37,461 nt of DNA from Hymenobacter ruricola (GCF_015694525.1 NZ_JADQDM010000027.1:1-37461), one strand, 5' to 3'. Shown: positions 1 to 8,174, numbered from the stretch's first letter. A program made the numbers and translations. Notes: a model not told the origin generated them from the sequence alone.

Positions 1-65
1 CCTTTATTCATTTGGCTGCAACCGTTCTCTGGTTGCGCGACTGTTAACACCTCCTAATTACTTCG

Positions 66-101
66 GCACGCGAGATGCCTCGACAAGCTCGACATGACGG
101 T
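66..101. repeat. Half copy of intergenic palindrome family F1
   Basis: A single arm, ending in the GACATGAC signature, of the long inverted repeat found complete at 13436-13527. The AT-rich loop (TAATTAC type) precedes it, but no matching left arm is present in bases 1-60, so this is a truncated or solo element. It lies 15 bp past the stop codon of the minus-strand NamZ gene. Confidence 0.75.
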
Positions 102-115
102 CGTTGGGAAAGAAC

Positions 116-1363
116 CTACCGCTCCGGATACAACAGATACTTCTTGCGCAGCGCCTTGAACTGGTCCAGCCCCGGCTGCCAGGAGGCGCGGATTTCAGCC
201 TCCGACTTGCCGGCGATAATCTGCTCTCGCAAAGCCGTGGTGCCGGAAAGCTCCTCGAAATACTTGCCGAAGAAATGCACCTTATCGGTGCTTTGCTGGT
301 AGAAGTCGAGCAGGTATTTCAGCACCAGGCCGCCGCCTTCGCGGGTGGGCGCGTCGGCCAGGTTGATGCCGTAGCAGAACTGGCCGTTCAGGGGCGGGGT
401 GGGCGAGCCCGCGTTGGGCGTGGGCGTGAACGAATACGGCCGCGACGCCGGCTGCGAGGGGCTGCCGATGACCTCAAATGGCGTGGCCGTGCCGCGCCCC
501 ACGCTCACGTTGGTGCCCTCAAACAGGCAGATGCTGGGGTACAGCGCCACGGCGTGGTCGGTGGGCAGGTTGGGGGAGGGGCGCACGGGCAGGTGGTAGG
601 CCGTGGCGTGGGTGTAGCCGCTGGCCATTGGGATGACGGTGAGCTGGCAGCGCAGGCCGCCGGCCAGCCACTTTTCGCCGTTTAGCAGTTGGGCCAGTTC
701 GCCCACGGTGAGGCCGTGGGCAATGGGCAGCGGGTCGAGCCCGACGAACGATTTGTGCGCGGCTTCGCGCATGGGGCCGTCCACGAGGTCGCCGTTGGGG
801 TTGGGGCGGTCGAGCACGATGACCGGCTTTTTCAGCTCGGCGGCCGCCTCCATTACGTAGTGCAGCGTGCTGATGAAGGTGTAGAACCGCGCGCCCACGT
901 CCTGAATGTCAAAAATCAGGACGTCCACATCGGCCAGCATTTCGGGCGTCGGCTTTTTGGTTTTGCCGTATACCGAGCGCACCGCCACGCCGCTGCGGGC
1001 GTCGCGTCCGTCCTTGATGGTGGCGCCGTCGGCCTCCTCGCCCCGGAAGCCGTGCTCGGGAGCAAAAATGGCTGTCACGTTCACGCCGCGGGCTTTCAGC
1101 GTGTCCACCAAGTAGGTTTCGCCCACGCGCGACGTTTGGTTGATGACCAAGCCCACGCGCTTGTTTTTCAGCAGCGGCAGGTACTTCTCCAGCCGCTGGG
1201 CCCCCACCGTCACGGCCGGCGCGGCAACCGCGGGGGCGGGGGGCGGCGTAGTAGGCGCGGGCGCCTTTGCGGCGGGCGCTGCCTGGCCGGCCGGCTGGGA
1301 AGGGCCGCAGGCCGGCAGGCCCAGCAGCGTCGACAGGAGAAGTTTTACGGAAAAGCCAAGCAT
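116..1363 (-). CDS. namZ: Exo-beta-N-acetylmuramidase NamZ-type (DUF1343) lipoprotein
   Basis: This 415-residue protein belongs to the DUF1343 family, whose characterised members (NamZ) remove terminal N-acetylmuramic acid from peptidoglycan fragments in cell-wall recycling. Family hallmarks visible are VGLVINQTS, FAPEHGFRGE, DVLIFDIQDVGARFYT and LDRPNPNGD. The start at 1363 was chosen because it gives a short hydrophobic signal ending in LPAC, a plausible lipobox with Cys 19; the longer frame back to 1498 would bury this signal. A Pro/Ala-rich linker of about 35 residues follows the Cys, as expected for an envelope-tethered enzyme. The gene is divergent from the permease at 1472. No ribosome-binding site is visible. 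The family call is firm; the substrate is inferred from the family. Confidence 0.88.
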   Translation of the reverse strand: MLGFSVKLLLSTLLGLPACGPSQPAGQAAPAAKAPAPTTPPPAPAVAAPAVTVGAQRLEKYLPLLKNKRVGLVINQTSRVGETYLVDTLKARGVNVTAIFAPEHGFRGEEADGATIKDGRDARSGVAVRSVYGKTKKPTPEMLADVDVLIFDIQDVGARFYTFISTLHYVMEAAAELKKPVIVLDRPNPNGDLVDGPMREAAHKSFVGLDPLPIAHGLTVGELAQLLNGEKWLAGGLRCQLTVIPMASGYTHATAYHLPVRPSPNLPTDHAVALYPSICLFEGTNVSVGRGTATPFEVIGSPSQPASRPYSFTPTPNAGSPTPPLNGQFCYGINLADAPTREGGGLVLKYLLDFYQQSTDKVHFFGKYFEELSGTTALREQIIAGKSEAEIRASWQPGLDQFKALRKKYLLYPER

Positions 1364-1453
1364 GAGAAAAGGGAAAAGAGAAGCAAAAAACGCCGTCAAC
1401 TCGCTGGCCTGCACAAACCGGGCCGGGCGCGCGGCCGGAACCCGCCGGAAACG

Positions 1454-1461
1454 TAGCTTTA
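1454..1461 (+). promoter_or_regulatory. Candidate -7 element (TAGCTTTA) for the permease gene
   Basis: Matches the Bacteroidota -7 consensus TAnnTTTG except for the last base. It ends 10 bp before the ATG at 1472, so the transcript would have almost no leader. No clear -33 element is seen. Confidence 0.4.
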
Positions 1462-1471
1462 CGGTCGCATA

Positions 1472-2695
1472 ATGAATGTCGCCCGCTACATTTCCCACAA
1501 GATTGACGGGGGAGCCGATTCCGGCTCCTTCACCGCGTCGGTCACAAAAATAGCCATCATCAGCATTGCCATGGGCTTGGCGGTGATGGTGGTGTCGTTT
1601 GCCATCCTGCAGGGGTTTCGCAACGAGATTCAGAACAAAATTTTCTCGTTCGGCTCACACCTGCAGATTTCGCGCTACGACACCAACAACTCGCTCGAAG
1701 TGGCGCCCATTGCCGGCCCGCGCCTGGTGCAGGAGCTGCACCAGTTCCCGGAAGTGAAGTCGACGCAGCCCTACGCGGTGAAAACGGCCATCATCAAAAC
1801 CAAGGACGAAGTGCTGGGCGTGGTGCTAAAAGGCATCTCCGAAACCGATGGCCTCTCGCCCATGCGCGAAAACCTGGTGGCCGGCAAATTCATCGGCTTC
1901 CCCGACAGCGCTTCGGGCGAAGACGTGCTGCTTTCGCGCAAGGTGGCCGACAAACTGCGCCTGTCCGTGGGCGACAAGGCGCTGTTCTACTTCATTCAGA
2001 ACCCGCCGCGCATCCGGCAGTTTCGCGTCAGCGGCATCTATTCCACGGGCCTCGACGAGTTTGATGAGGTGTACGTCATCGGCGACATTCGCCAGATTCG
2101 GGAGCTGAACTCGCCGGCCTGGCCTGACTCGCTGGTGGGCGGCATGGAGGTGGTGCTCAAGAATTTCAACACCCTGGACCAGACCGAGGAAAAGTTTCTG
2201 GAGCGCCTGCCCTACGACCTGAAAATCGACAAAATCACGGACCAGTACGCCCAGCTCTTCGACTGGCTGCAGCTGCTGAACCGCAACGTCATCATCTTCC
2301 TGCTGCTCATCATTTTCGTGGCCACGTTCAACATGGTGGCCACCATTTTCATCATGATTCTGGAGCGCACGAACATGATTGGCATTCTGAAAGCGCTGGG
2401 CGCGACGGACAATCAGATTCGGCGCATGTTTTTCTTCCGCGGGCTCTCGCTCACGGTGCGCGGCATGCTCATCGGCAACGTCATCGCCGTGGGTTTCTGC
2501 GCGTTGCAATACTTCTTCCACGTCATTCCCCTCGACCCCGAGAACTACTACATGGACCGGGTGCCCATTTCCTGGGACCCGCGCATGCTCATCATCCTGA
2601 ACGTGGCCACGTTTGCCGCCTCGCTGCTGGCCGTGCTGATTCCCACGTATCTGATTGCGCGCATCAAGCCGGTGGTGGCCATCAAGTTCGACTAA
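1472..2695 (+). CDS. LolC/LolE-type FtsX-like ABC transporter permease
   Basis: A 407-residue inner-membrane permease of the FtsX/MacB/LolCE superfamily. It has the classic layout: a cytoplasmic start MNVARYISHK, a first membrane helix near residues 24-48, a large periplasmic MacB-like domain (about 50-265), then three helices near 270-298, 318-345 and 373-395. The cytoplasmic loop GILKALGATDNQIRRMF is the coupling segment that contacts the ATPase. LolC/E proteins, with LolD, extract lipoproteins for transfer to the outer membrane. No ATP-binding subunit lies next to it, as is common in Bacteroidota. LolC/E is the best fit, but a generic FtsX-like exporter cannot be excluded. Confidence 0.85.
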   Translation: MNVARYISHKIDGGADSGSFTASVTKIAIISIAMGLAVMVVSFAILQGFRNEIQNKIFSFGSHLQISRYDTNNSLEVAPIAGPRLVQELHQFPEVKSTQPYAVKTAIIKTKDEVLGVVLKGISETDGLSPMRENLVAGKFIGFPDSASGEDVLLSRKVADKLRLSVGDKALFYFIQNPPRIRQFRVSGIYSTGLDEFDEVYVIGDIRQIRELNSPAWPDSLVGGMEVVLKNFNTLDQTEEKFLERLPYDLKIDKITDQYAQLFDWLQLLNRNVIIFLLLIIFVATFNMVATIFIMILERTNMIGILKALGATDNQIRRMFFFRGLSLTVRGMLIGNVIAVGFCALQYFFHVIPLDPENYYMDRVPISWDPRMLIILNVATFAASLLAVLIPTYLIARIKPVVAIKFD

Positions 2696-2697
2696 TG

Positions 2698-2905
2698 TCT
2701 GAACCGCAGATTAAGCAGATTAAACGGATTTCGCCGATTTATTTTATAGGCGGCGCCATCTTTGGAATACCCGATTCGACATTGTATTCAAGCAAAAAGG
2801 CCACTCACCCGGATGGCCTTTTTGCTTGCTATCGATGGCAGATTTATTTCGCACCGCCCATAAAATCGGCGAAATCCGTTTAATCTGCTTAATCTGCGGT
2901 TCAGA
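2698..2905. repeat. Long inverted repeat (family F2), 42-bp arms
   Basis: The arms 2698-2739 and 2864-2905 are perfect inverted copies with the signature CCGCAGATTAAGCAGATTAA. The left arm starts 2 bp after the permease stop codon; the right arm supplies the TGA stop codon and last bases of the convergent M23 peptidase gene. A second, shorter palindrome sits between the arms. It separates two convergent genes. Confidence 0.9.
2789..2828. terminator. Bidirectional terminator hairpin
   Basis: CAAGCAAAAAGGCC pairs perfectly with GGCCTTTTTGCTTG around a 12-base loop. A/T tracts on both sides fit termination in both directions, between the convergent permease and M23 genes. It is nested inside the 42-bp-arm inverted repeat. 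Confidence 0.8.
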
Positions 2906-3629
2906 CCAAGTGGCGACTTTGCAGCACTAGGTTCGGGTCGGGGCACAGCGCGGCCCACGTGGCGCGCTCGCTGGGCCGGGCCACGCCGGGAAAGTCGCCC
3001 ACCCGGCCTTGCAGGTCGGCCATGAGCTGGAAGTGCAGGTGCGGGGGCCAGTCGCCGTTTTCGGGAAAAGGACCCACGGTGGCAAAGGCCTCGCCTTGGG
3101 CCAGCGCCTGGCCGGCGCGCAGGTTCTGCCATTCCAGGCGGCTGAGGTGGCCGTAGAGGCTGTAGAACACGGTGCCTACCAGCTCGTGCTGCAGGATGAC
3201 GGTAGGGCCGTAGTCGCCGAAATGGGCGTTGTCGGCTACGCTGTGCACGGTGGCGGGCAGGGGCGCCAGCACGGGCACGCCGGCCGGGCACCACACGTCC
3301 ACGCCCAGGTGCAGGGAGCGGGGCTCGTCAATGGCGCCGGGGCCGAAATGTGGGCTGCGGCGGTAAATGACGCGGTTTTCGAGGTAGCCGCCCACGCCGA
3401 TGGTGGCGTGCTGCAGCGCCAGCTCGGCCTCCACCAGCCGCTGGAAGTCGGCGGTGTCGCGCAGGTCGGCGGTGGCCAGGCGCGGGTTTTGGGCGGAGAA
3501 ATCGAGGCGGGCCACGTCGGGGCCGTTGAGGTCGAGGGCGAGAACAGGGCCGAAATCGGCGGGGTGGCGTTGGAGCAGCGCGGCGAGCATGGGGTGTGCG
3601 GAGGAAATTTGCCGGATGGAGTCCGGCAT
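2901..3629 (-). CDS. M23-family peptidoglycan metallopeptidase
   Basis: A zinc endopeptidase of the M23 (LytM) type, which cuts peptide crosslinks of peptidoglycan. With the start at 3629 (MPDSIRQ) the protein has 242 residues. It carries the zinc ligands in HLGVD (near 107-111) and HLHF (near 197-199) and the YGHLS motif near 160. No signal peptide or membrane helix is visible, so it may be cytoplasmic, which is unusual for this fold; some related Bacteroidota proteins look the same. A Lys-rich extension to an ATG at 3701 is possible, but a near-consensus TAACTTG box at 3635-3642, just upstream of 3629, favours the shorter form. The stop codon lies in the inverted-repeat arm. Confidence 0.85.
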   Translation of the reverse strand: MPDSIRQISSAHPMLAALLQRHPADFGPVLALDLNGPDVARLDFSAQNPRLATADLRDTADFQRLVEAELALQHATIGVGGYLENRVIYRRSPHFGPGAIDEPRSLHLGVDVWCPAGVPVLAPLPATVHSVADNAHFGDYGPTVILQHELVGTVFYSLYGHLSRLEWQNLRAGQALAQGEAFATVGPFPENGDWPPHLHFQLMADLQGRVGDFPGVARPSERATWAALCPDPNLVLQSRHLV

Positions 3630-3770
3630 CGGCGGCAAGTTACCTTTGTTGCCCAGGCCGGCCCGGAATTTCTCCTTGCCGGCAGGTTTTTTCGTACTCA
3701 TTCCGCCGCGCTCGCAAACCGGACCTTTTGCCCGCTTGTTGCGCCGTTGCCTTTACTCAGTTGCCCCCGA

Positions 3771-4871
3771 ATGTATCACACCCTCACCGTCGTTGCCCTC
3801 ACCCAAGAAACCGCCGATTCCGTCACCATCCACCTGGAGCGGCCCGACCGCCAGCCCATTGCCAGCCGCCCCGGCCAGTTCCTGACCCTGATAGTGCCCT
3901 GTGGCCCCAGCGGCAAAAAAGAGCGCCGGGCTTACTCCCTCAGCAGCACGCCTCAGGAGGCGCCGCGCCTCTCGGTGACGGTGAAACGGGTGCCGGGTGG
4001 GCTGGTGAGCAACTATCTGCTTGATACCGTGCGCGTGGGCCAGCAGCTGGAAGTGATGGAGCCGCTCGGCAATTTCACCCTCAGCCCCAGCCCCAAGGCG
4101 GCCCGCTCGCTGGTGCTCATCGGGGCGGGGTCGGGCATCACGCCGCTCATGTCCATGCTCAAAGCCGTGGTGCAGGCCGAGCCCCAGAGCTACGTATTGC
4201 TCATTTACGGCAACCGCAACGAAGAATCGGTGATATTTCAGCAGCAGCTGGCCGACTTGGAAGCCCGCTCCAATGGCCGCCTGCAAGTGGAGCACGTGTA
4301 TAGCCAGCCCCTGAAGCCGCTGGGCCCGCACCGCCACACCGGCCGCCTCAACCGCACCATGCTGCTGCGCATCCTGGAGCAGCGCCACCAGTTTCCGGCC
4401 GAGCAGGCCGAATACTTCCTGTGTGGCCCCGAGGGCCTGATGGCCGAGGCCCAGGCCGCCCTGGCCCTGCTGAACGTGCCCGAAGCCCGCGTGCGCCGCG
4501 AAAGCTTCCAGGCCAGCGCCGACACCGCCGAGCTGCTAGCGGCCCAGCCCAACGGCCACGGCGACGTTTCGACCAGCCCCGCCGACAACACCAAAACCAC
4601 CCGCTCGGTCACCCTGCAATACGAAGGCAGCGAGTACGTTATCGAGGTGCCCGCCGGCCAAACCATCCTCGACACCGCCCTCGACCAGGACATCGACCTG
4701 CCGTATTCCTGCCAGGCCGGCGTGTGCACGGCCTGCCGCGGCAAGTGCCTGAGCGGCAAGGTGCACCTCGACGAGCGCGAAGGCCTGTCCGACTCTGAGC
4801 TGAAGCAGGGCTACATCCTCACCTGCGTGGGCCACCCCATGACCGACGGCGTGGTGATTGAAATCGGATAG
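3771..4871 (+). CDS. Ferredoxin reductase with C-terminal 2Fe-2S domain (PaaE-like)
   Basis: A 366-residue NAD(P)H-dependent electron-transfer protein. Domains in order: an FAD-binding barrel (about 1-105, with RAYSLSS near 53-59), an NAD(P)-binding domain (about 112-245, GAGSGITP near 118-125 and CGPEGLM near 218-224), a linker rich in polar residues, and a plant-type 2Fe-2S ferredoxin domain (about 277-366) with Cys 314, 319, 322 and 352. This architecture is that of PaaE, the reductase of the phenylacetyl-CoA epoxidase, and of Hmp-like or other oxygenase reductases. No paaA-D genes are in the window, so the partner oxygenase is unknown. The start is the ATG that begins the barrel; the longer open frame upstream overlaps the M23 gene. 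Confidence 0.88.
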   Translation: MYHTLTVVALTQETADSVTIHLERPDRQPIASRPGQFLTLIVPCGPSGKKERRAYSLSSTPQEAPRLSVTVKRVPGGLVSNYLLDTVRVGQQLEVMEPLGNFTLSPSPKAARSLVLIGAGSGITPLMSMLKAVVQAEPQSYVLLIYGNRNEESVIFQQQLADLEARSNGRLQVEHVYSQPLKPLGPHRHTGRLNRTMLLRILEQRHQFPAEQAEYFLCGPEGLMAEAQAALALLNVPEARVRRESFQASADTAELLAAQPNGHGDVSTSPADNTKTTRSVTLQYEGSEYVIEVPAGQTILDTALDQDIDLPYSCQAGVCTACRGKCLSGKVHLDEREGLSDSELKQGYILTCVGHPMTDGVVIEIG

Positions 4872-4875
4872 AAAT

Positions 4876-4900
4876 AAAAAAAGCCTTGCGTGAGCAGGGC
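4876..4900 (-). terminator. Terminator of the S24-like gene
   Basis: On the minus strand GCCCTGC-tcac-GCAAGGC (one G-T pair) is followed by seven T residues. It lies 34 bp past the stop of the gene at 4934-5227. Confidence 0.6.
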
Positions 4901-4933
4901 CGAATGGGAAGCAGAAATGAAACAGTGAATGAT

Positions 4934-5227
4934 TTACAAAACTTCGCTGACTTTGCCGTAGATGTTTTTGGTCCAGCCGTTCACGTAGCCTTTGTTGTTG
5001 CTAATCTGACAGCCTTTGACGTCGTTTTTTGCGGTAATTAAGTGGGTGAAAAAACGCCCGCTTACTTTGCAGTACACGATGTCGCCCACTTCCACATCTT
5101 CCAGGGTTGCGGGCGTAAGCACGTGTTTCTGACCCGAATAAATGAGCGGTACCATGGAATTTCCTTTTTCGCTGGCGATAATTGTTTCCCCATTTTGCAG
5201 GCGTTCAAGCTTAAAATTTCGATTCAT
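4934..5227 (-). CDS. Small S24/S26 peptidase-fold protein, probably inactive
   Basis: A 97-residue protein with the LexA/signal-peptidase active-site signature GNSMVPLIYSG near residues 22-32, followed by the barrel segment VGDIVYCKV and NNKGYVNGWTKNIYGKV. It has no DNA-binding domain and no membrane helix, so it is neither a full LexA-type repressor nor a signal peptidase. The position that normally holds the catalytic Lys (as in LexA TVKRL) appears to be His in FTHLI. Similar stand-alone proteins occur scattered in bacteria with no assigned role. Its base composition is clearly more AT-rich than its neighbours, which suggests horizontal arrival. Function unknown. Confidence 0.7.
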   Translation of the reverse strand: MNRNFKLERLQNGETIIASEKGNSMVPLIYSGQKHVLTPATLEDVEVGDIVYCKVSGRFFTHLITAKNDVKGCQISNNKGYVNGWTKNIYGKVSEVL

Positions 5228-5488
5228 TGGTTTCGTAATAAGGTTTGTGTTGTGATGGCCATTTTACATGGTTTGAGGGTTTAAGGGTCTAAGGTAAGAC
5301 CTTCGCTTTCAGCAAAAGTAGAGGCACGCGCACGCTTCGGCCATGAGTAGACACGCGCCGCCTTGCGCCGCCAGGCCGGTACAAGCCCGGAAGTAGTTTC
5401 TATTCGGCCGCTGATTTATTGCGTAAACGTAAAATGAACGTTGCCTGAAAAATTCCGCCTCCCGGGATATTTTACTTATCATTGTTTT

Positions 5489-7231
5489 ATGATGCAATTA
5501 GCTGAACCTACCGCCGAGTCGGCCACCGATACCAGCCGGCCGCCGCGCCACTTCCTGCCCGAAAACTTCGTGGTGACCGACTGGACGGCCATTGAGCCGT
5601 TCTTTCAGGAGCTGCAGCACCGGCCCATCTACACGCCGGCCGAGCTGGAGCGCTGGCTCCTCGACCGTTCCGAACTGGAGTCGGTGCTGAGCGAGGACCT
5701 GGCCTGGCGCTACATCCGCATGACCTGCGACACCCAGGACCCCACCCGCGCCGAGGCGTTCCAGTACTTCGTGAACGAAGTGGAGCCCCAGGTGGCGCCT
5801 TACGACCACGCCCTCAACGAAAAGATGCTGGCCTCGGAGCACCTGGCCGGGCTCGATGAGCGCCGCTACGGCGTGTTTCTGCGCTCGGTGCGCCGGGCTT
5901 CGGAGATTTACCGGGCCGAAAACATCCCGCTGAAAACCGAAATCAGCACCAAGCAGCAGCAGTACGCAGCCACCGTGGGCGCCATGAACGTGACCCTCGA
6001 CGGCCGGGAGCGGACCCTGCCCCAGGCCGCCGACCGCCTCAAAAACCCCGACCGCACCGTGCGCGAAACCGCCTGGCGCGCCATCCAGGCCCGCCGCCTG
6101 CAGGACGCCAAGCCGCTCGATGAACTGTTCACCGAGCTCATTGCCCTGCGCAACCAAGTGGCCCTTAACGCGGGCTTTGCCAATTTTCGCGACTACATGT
6201 TTGCCGCGCTGGGCCGCTTCGATTACACGCCGCAGGACTGCTTCAATTTTCACCAGGCCATCCGCGAGACGGTGGTGCCGCTGATTGACGACTTCGACCT
6301 GGAACGCCGGCAGGACCTGAACCTGCCCGCCCTGCGCCCCTGGGACCTCGACGTGGACCCCAGCGGCCAGCCGCCGCTGCAACCCTTCGGCACCGGCGAA
6401 GAGCTGCTGGAAAAAACCATCACCGTTTTCCAGAACCTCGATTCCTACCTCGGCGACTGCCTGCGCACCATGCGCCAGATGGGCCACCTCGACCTGGAAA
6501 GCCGCAAGGGCAAAGCCCCCGGCGGCTACAACTACCCGCTGGACGAAACCGGCGTGCCCTTCATTTTCATGAATGCCACCAGCAGCCTGCGCGACGTGGT
6601 GACCATGCTGCACGAAGGCGGCCACGCCGTGCACAGCTTCCTCACCCGCGGCCTGCCGCTGGGCGCCGACAAGCACCCGCCGTCCGAAGTGGCCGAGCTG
6701 GCCTCGATGAGCATGGAGCTGATGAGCATGGACCAGTGGCACGTCTTCTTCCCCGACGCCGAAGACCTGCGCCGGGCCAAGAAAACCCACCTCGAAAGCG
6801 TGCTTGAAACCTTCCCCTGGGTGGCCACCATCGACAAGTTTCAGCACTGGGTGTATGAAAACCCCACGCACACCGAAACCGAGCGCCACGCCCGCTGGGT
6901 GCAGATTTTTGACGAGTTCAATCAGCGCACCGTGGACTGGACCGGCCTGGAAGCCTTCAAGCCCTACCTCTGGCAGAAGCAGTTGCACCTCTACGAAGTG
7001 CCTTTCTACTACATTGAGTACGCCATGGCACAGCTCGGGGCCATTGCTGTGTGGCGCAACTACCGCCAGAACCCCGCCGAAGGCCTGGCCGCCTACAAGC
7101 GCGCCCTGGCCCTGGGCTACACTGCGCCCATCGGCCAGATTTACGCCGCCGCCGGCATCCGCTTCGATTTCAGCACCGAGTACCTGCGCACCCTGGCCGA
7201 TTTTGTGCGCGAGGAAATGGCGGCGCTGTAG
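5489..7231 (+). CDS. M3-family oligoendopeptidase
   Basis: A 580-residue zinc oligopeptidase of the M3 (thimet/PepF) family, which degrades short peptides in the cytoplasm. The zinc-binding motif HEGGHAVH is at about residues 375-382, with the downstream third ligand region in SEVAELASMSMELM. The protein has no signal peptide and has normal length for the M3B group. The start is the ATG at 5489 (a second ATG follows at once at 5492); a longer frame to 5441 adds 16 residues unlike the family. A near-consensus TATCATTG at 5477-5484 directly precedes it. The gene stands alone and converges on the small exported protein at 7305. Confidence 0.9.
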   Translation: MMQLAEPTAESATDTSRPPRHFLPENFVVTDWTAIEPFFQELQHRPIYTPAELERWLLDRSELESVLSEDLAWRYIRMTCDTQDPTRAEAFQYFVNEVEPQVAPYDHALNEKMLASEHLAGLDERRYGVFLRSVRRASEIYRAENIPLKTEISTKQQQYAATVGAMNVTLDGRERTLPQAADRLKNPDRTVRETAWRAIQARRLQDAKPLDELFTELIALRNQVALNAGFANFRDYMFAALGRFDYTPQDCFNFHQAIRETVVPLIDDFDLERRQDLNLPALRPWDLDVDPSGQPPLQPFGTGEELLEKTITVFQNLDSYLGDCLRTMRQMGHLDLESRKGKAPGGYNYPLDETGVPFIFMNATSSLRDVVTMLHEGGHAVHSFLTRGLPLGADKHPPSEVAELASMSMELMSMDQWHVFFPDAEDLRRAKKTHLESVLETFPWVATIDKFQHWVYENPTHTETERHARWVQIFDEFNQRTVDWTGLEAFKPYLWQKQLHLYEVPFYYIEYAMAQLGAIAVWRNYRQNPAEGLAAYKRALALGYTAPIGQIYAAAGIRFDFSTEYLRTLADFVREEMAAL

Positions 7232-7258
7232 GGTGAAATTTTTATTGGCTGGCCCAGT

Positions 7259-7294
7259 AAAAACAGGCAGCGGCTACGGTCGCTGTCTGTTTTT
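7259..7294. terminator. Bidirectional terminator between convergent genes
   Basis: AAAAACAGGCAGCG pairs with CGCTGTCTGTTTTT (one G-T pair) around an 8-base loop, with A/T tracts at both ends. It lies between the M3 peptidase and the minus-strand gene at 7305-7694. Confidence 0.8.
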
Positions 7295-7304
7295 GTGGCC
7301 GGCC

Positions 7305-7694
7305 TTAGCCCAAGCCGCCCGATTCGGGATTGACGGTGGGCAATGAGTCGTGCACAGCGCGGATTTCGAGCCGCCCAACTTGCGTGGGCGTGAGCACGCG
7401 CGTGCGCTCCTGCTCGTAGTAGCCCTGCAACTCCAGCAGCTTGGCGTGGCGTGTGGTGGGGTCCTGGGCATACTCGATGTTGATGTCGTCGAGGCTGGCC
7501 AGCAGAATGCGGTGCACCCGGCGCAAGCGCACGAATTCGCCCTCGTTTAGCTGCAGGCGGTCGGTAAAGGTCCGGGTCAGGGCGGTGGCCCGCTGGCCCA
7601 GCGCCAGGTCCATCACGGGTTCGGCTGGGGCAGCTTCGGCCAGATGGCCAGCGACGAGTAACAGGAGGGTAGCCGGAAGTGCCCAGTACTTCAT
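7305..7694 (-). CDS. Small exported helical protein of unknown function
   Basis: A 129-residue protein with an N-terminal signal peptide (MKYWALPATLLLLVAGHLAEA, cleavage near residue 21). The mature part is charged and helical: ALTRTFTDRLQLNE, then RLRRVHR, ending in YYEQERTRVLTPTQVGRLE. This order, with an 'LTPTQ' near the end, resembles short periplasmic Spy/CpxP-like (LTxxQ) helical-hairpin proteins, but similarity is loose and I infer only the fold class. Such proteins often act as envelope-stress chaperones. It is monocistronic and converges on the M3 peptidase. Confidence 0.65.
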   Translation of the reverse strand: MKYWALPATLLLLVAGHLAEAAPAEPVMDLALGQRATALTRTFTDRLQLNEGEFVRLRRVHRILLASLDDINIEYAQDPTTRHAKLLELQGYYEQERTRVLTPTQVGRLEIRAVHDSLPTVNPESGGLG

Positions 7695-8003
7695 AAAAAC
7701 AAATCACGTGTAGGCACAGACTATTGCACGTGCATGCTAGCTCTTCGGTGCCCAAATTGGATTGAATCCAGAAAAAATATCTTATTACCCCAACGTTAGT
7801 GGCCGGGGTTAGTTCCAATAAAATACTTTATTGTTTATGGATAGCAGTAGATAACCCGACTTTAGGACTGAATGAGCAGTAAAAAATAAGAATCGTTACT
7901 AGCTCATACTTAGCGGCCCAGATTAGATAAAGCTGAGGCAAGAGCATAAAAAAAGGCGACTGACAAAATCGTCAGTCGCCTTTGGAGTGAGGAAATTAAA
8001 TTA
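7695..8003. other. AT-rich intergenic stretch without a recognisable gene
   Basis: About 300 bp distinctly richer in A and T than the surroundings. Stops occur in all frames or the frames are too short, and I see no tRNA-like fold. It contains the 5' region of the exported-protein gene at its left end and the terminator at 7948-7983 at its right end. It could be a decayed gene or acquired spacer. Confidence 0.5.
7948..7983 (-). terminator. Rho-independent terminator of the small lipoprotein gene
   Basis: A perfect 10-bp stem, GGCGACTGAC with GTCAGTCGCC around AAAATC, is followed on the minus strand by seven T residues. It lies 21 bp beyond the stop of the 56-residue lipoprotein gene, which supports that short gene being real. 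Confidence 0.85.
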
Positions 8004-8174
8004 TCAGGAAGCGCCGCCGGGCTTGGTGGTTGATGACGTGGGGCCAGGGGCGTTGCCGCACTTATTTTTGGGGCGCGGGTCGCAGTCTTTGCGGTGCTGG
8101 CAGGCCGTGAGGGCGAGGCTGCCCAGCAGCAGTGCCGGCATGAGCCGGCGCAGAAGCGTAGTGGTTATTTGCAT
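8004..8174 (-). CDS. Very small lipoprotein, 56 residues
   Basis: A short open frame with a convincing lipoprotein signal: MQITTTLLRRLMPALLLGSL followed by ALTAC, a lipobox of the form L-T-A-C with the lipidated Cys at residue 25. The mature part is only about 32 residues, basic and polar, with two further Cys (CD.. and KNKCG) and a Pro/Ser/Thr/Gly-rich tail ending in KPGGAS. A strong terminator follows its stop, and a TATATTTC box at 8229-8236 could be its -7 element. No family is recognised. The gene is easily missed because of its size; the combination of signal, stop and terminator supports it. Confidence 0.65.
   Translation of the reverse strand: MQITTTLLRRLMPALLLGSLALTACQHRKDCDPRPKNKCGNAPGPTSSTTKPGGAS

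Noticed and set aside
2695..2883. 62-codon plus-strand frame in the F2 palindrome
   Set aside because: It is made almost wholly of repeat arm and terminator sequence.
3009..3770. Long N-terminal extension of the ferredoxin reductase
   Set aside because: It overlaps the M23 gene antisense and has low-complexity composition; the FAD domain begins at the ATG at 3771.
5309..5497. Minus-strand 62-codon frame between the S24-like gene and the M3 peptidase
   Set aside because: No signal, domain or promoter, overlapping the 5' region of the M3 gene; the Cys-rich end looks like chance translation.
5498..6988. Minus-strand frame of almost 500 codons within the M3 peptidase gene
   Set aside because: The plus-strand frame holds the HEGGH motif and full family similarity; the minus-strand frame is an antisense artefact of high GC.
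7141..7818. 225-codon minus-strand frame covering the exported-protein gene
   Set aside because: It starts inside the AT-rich gap, crosses the terminator and overlaps the end of the M3 gene; the 129-residue frame with a signal peptide is the better gene.
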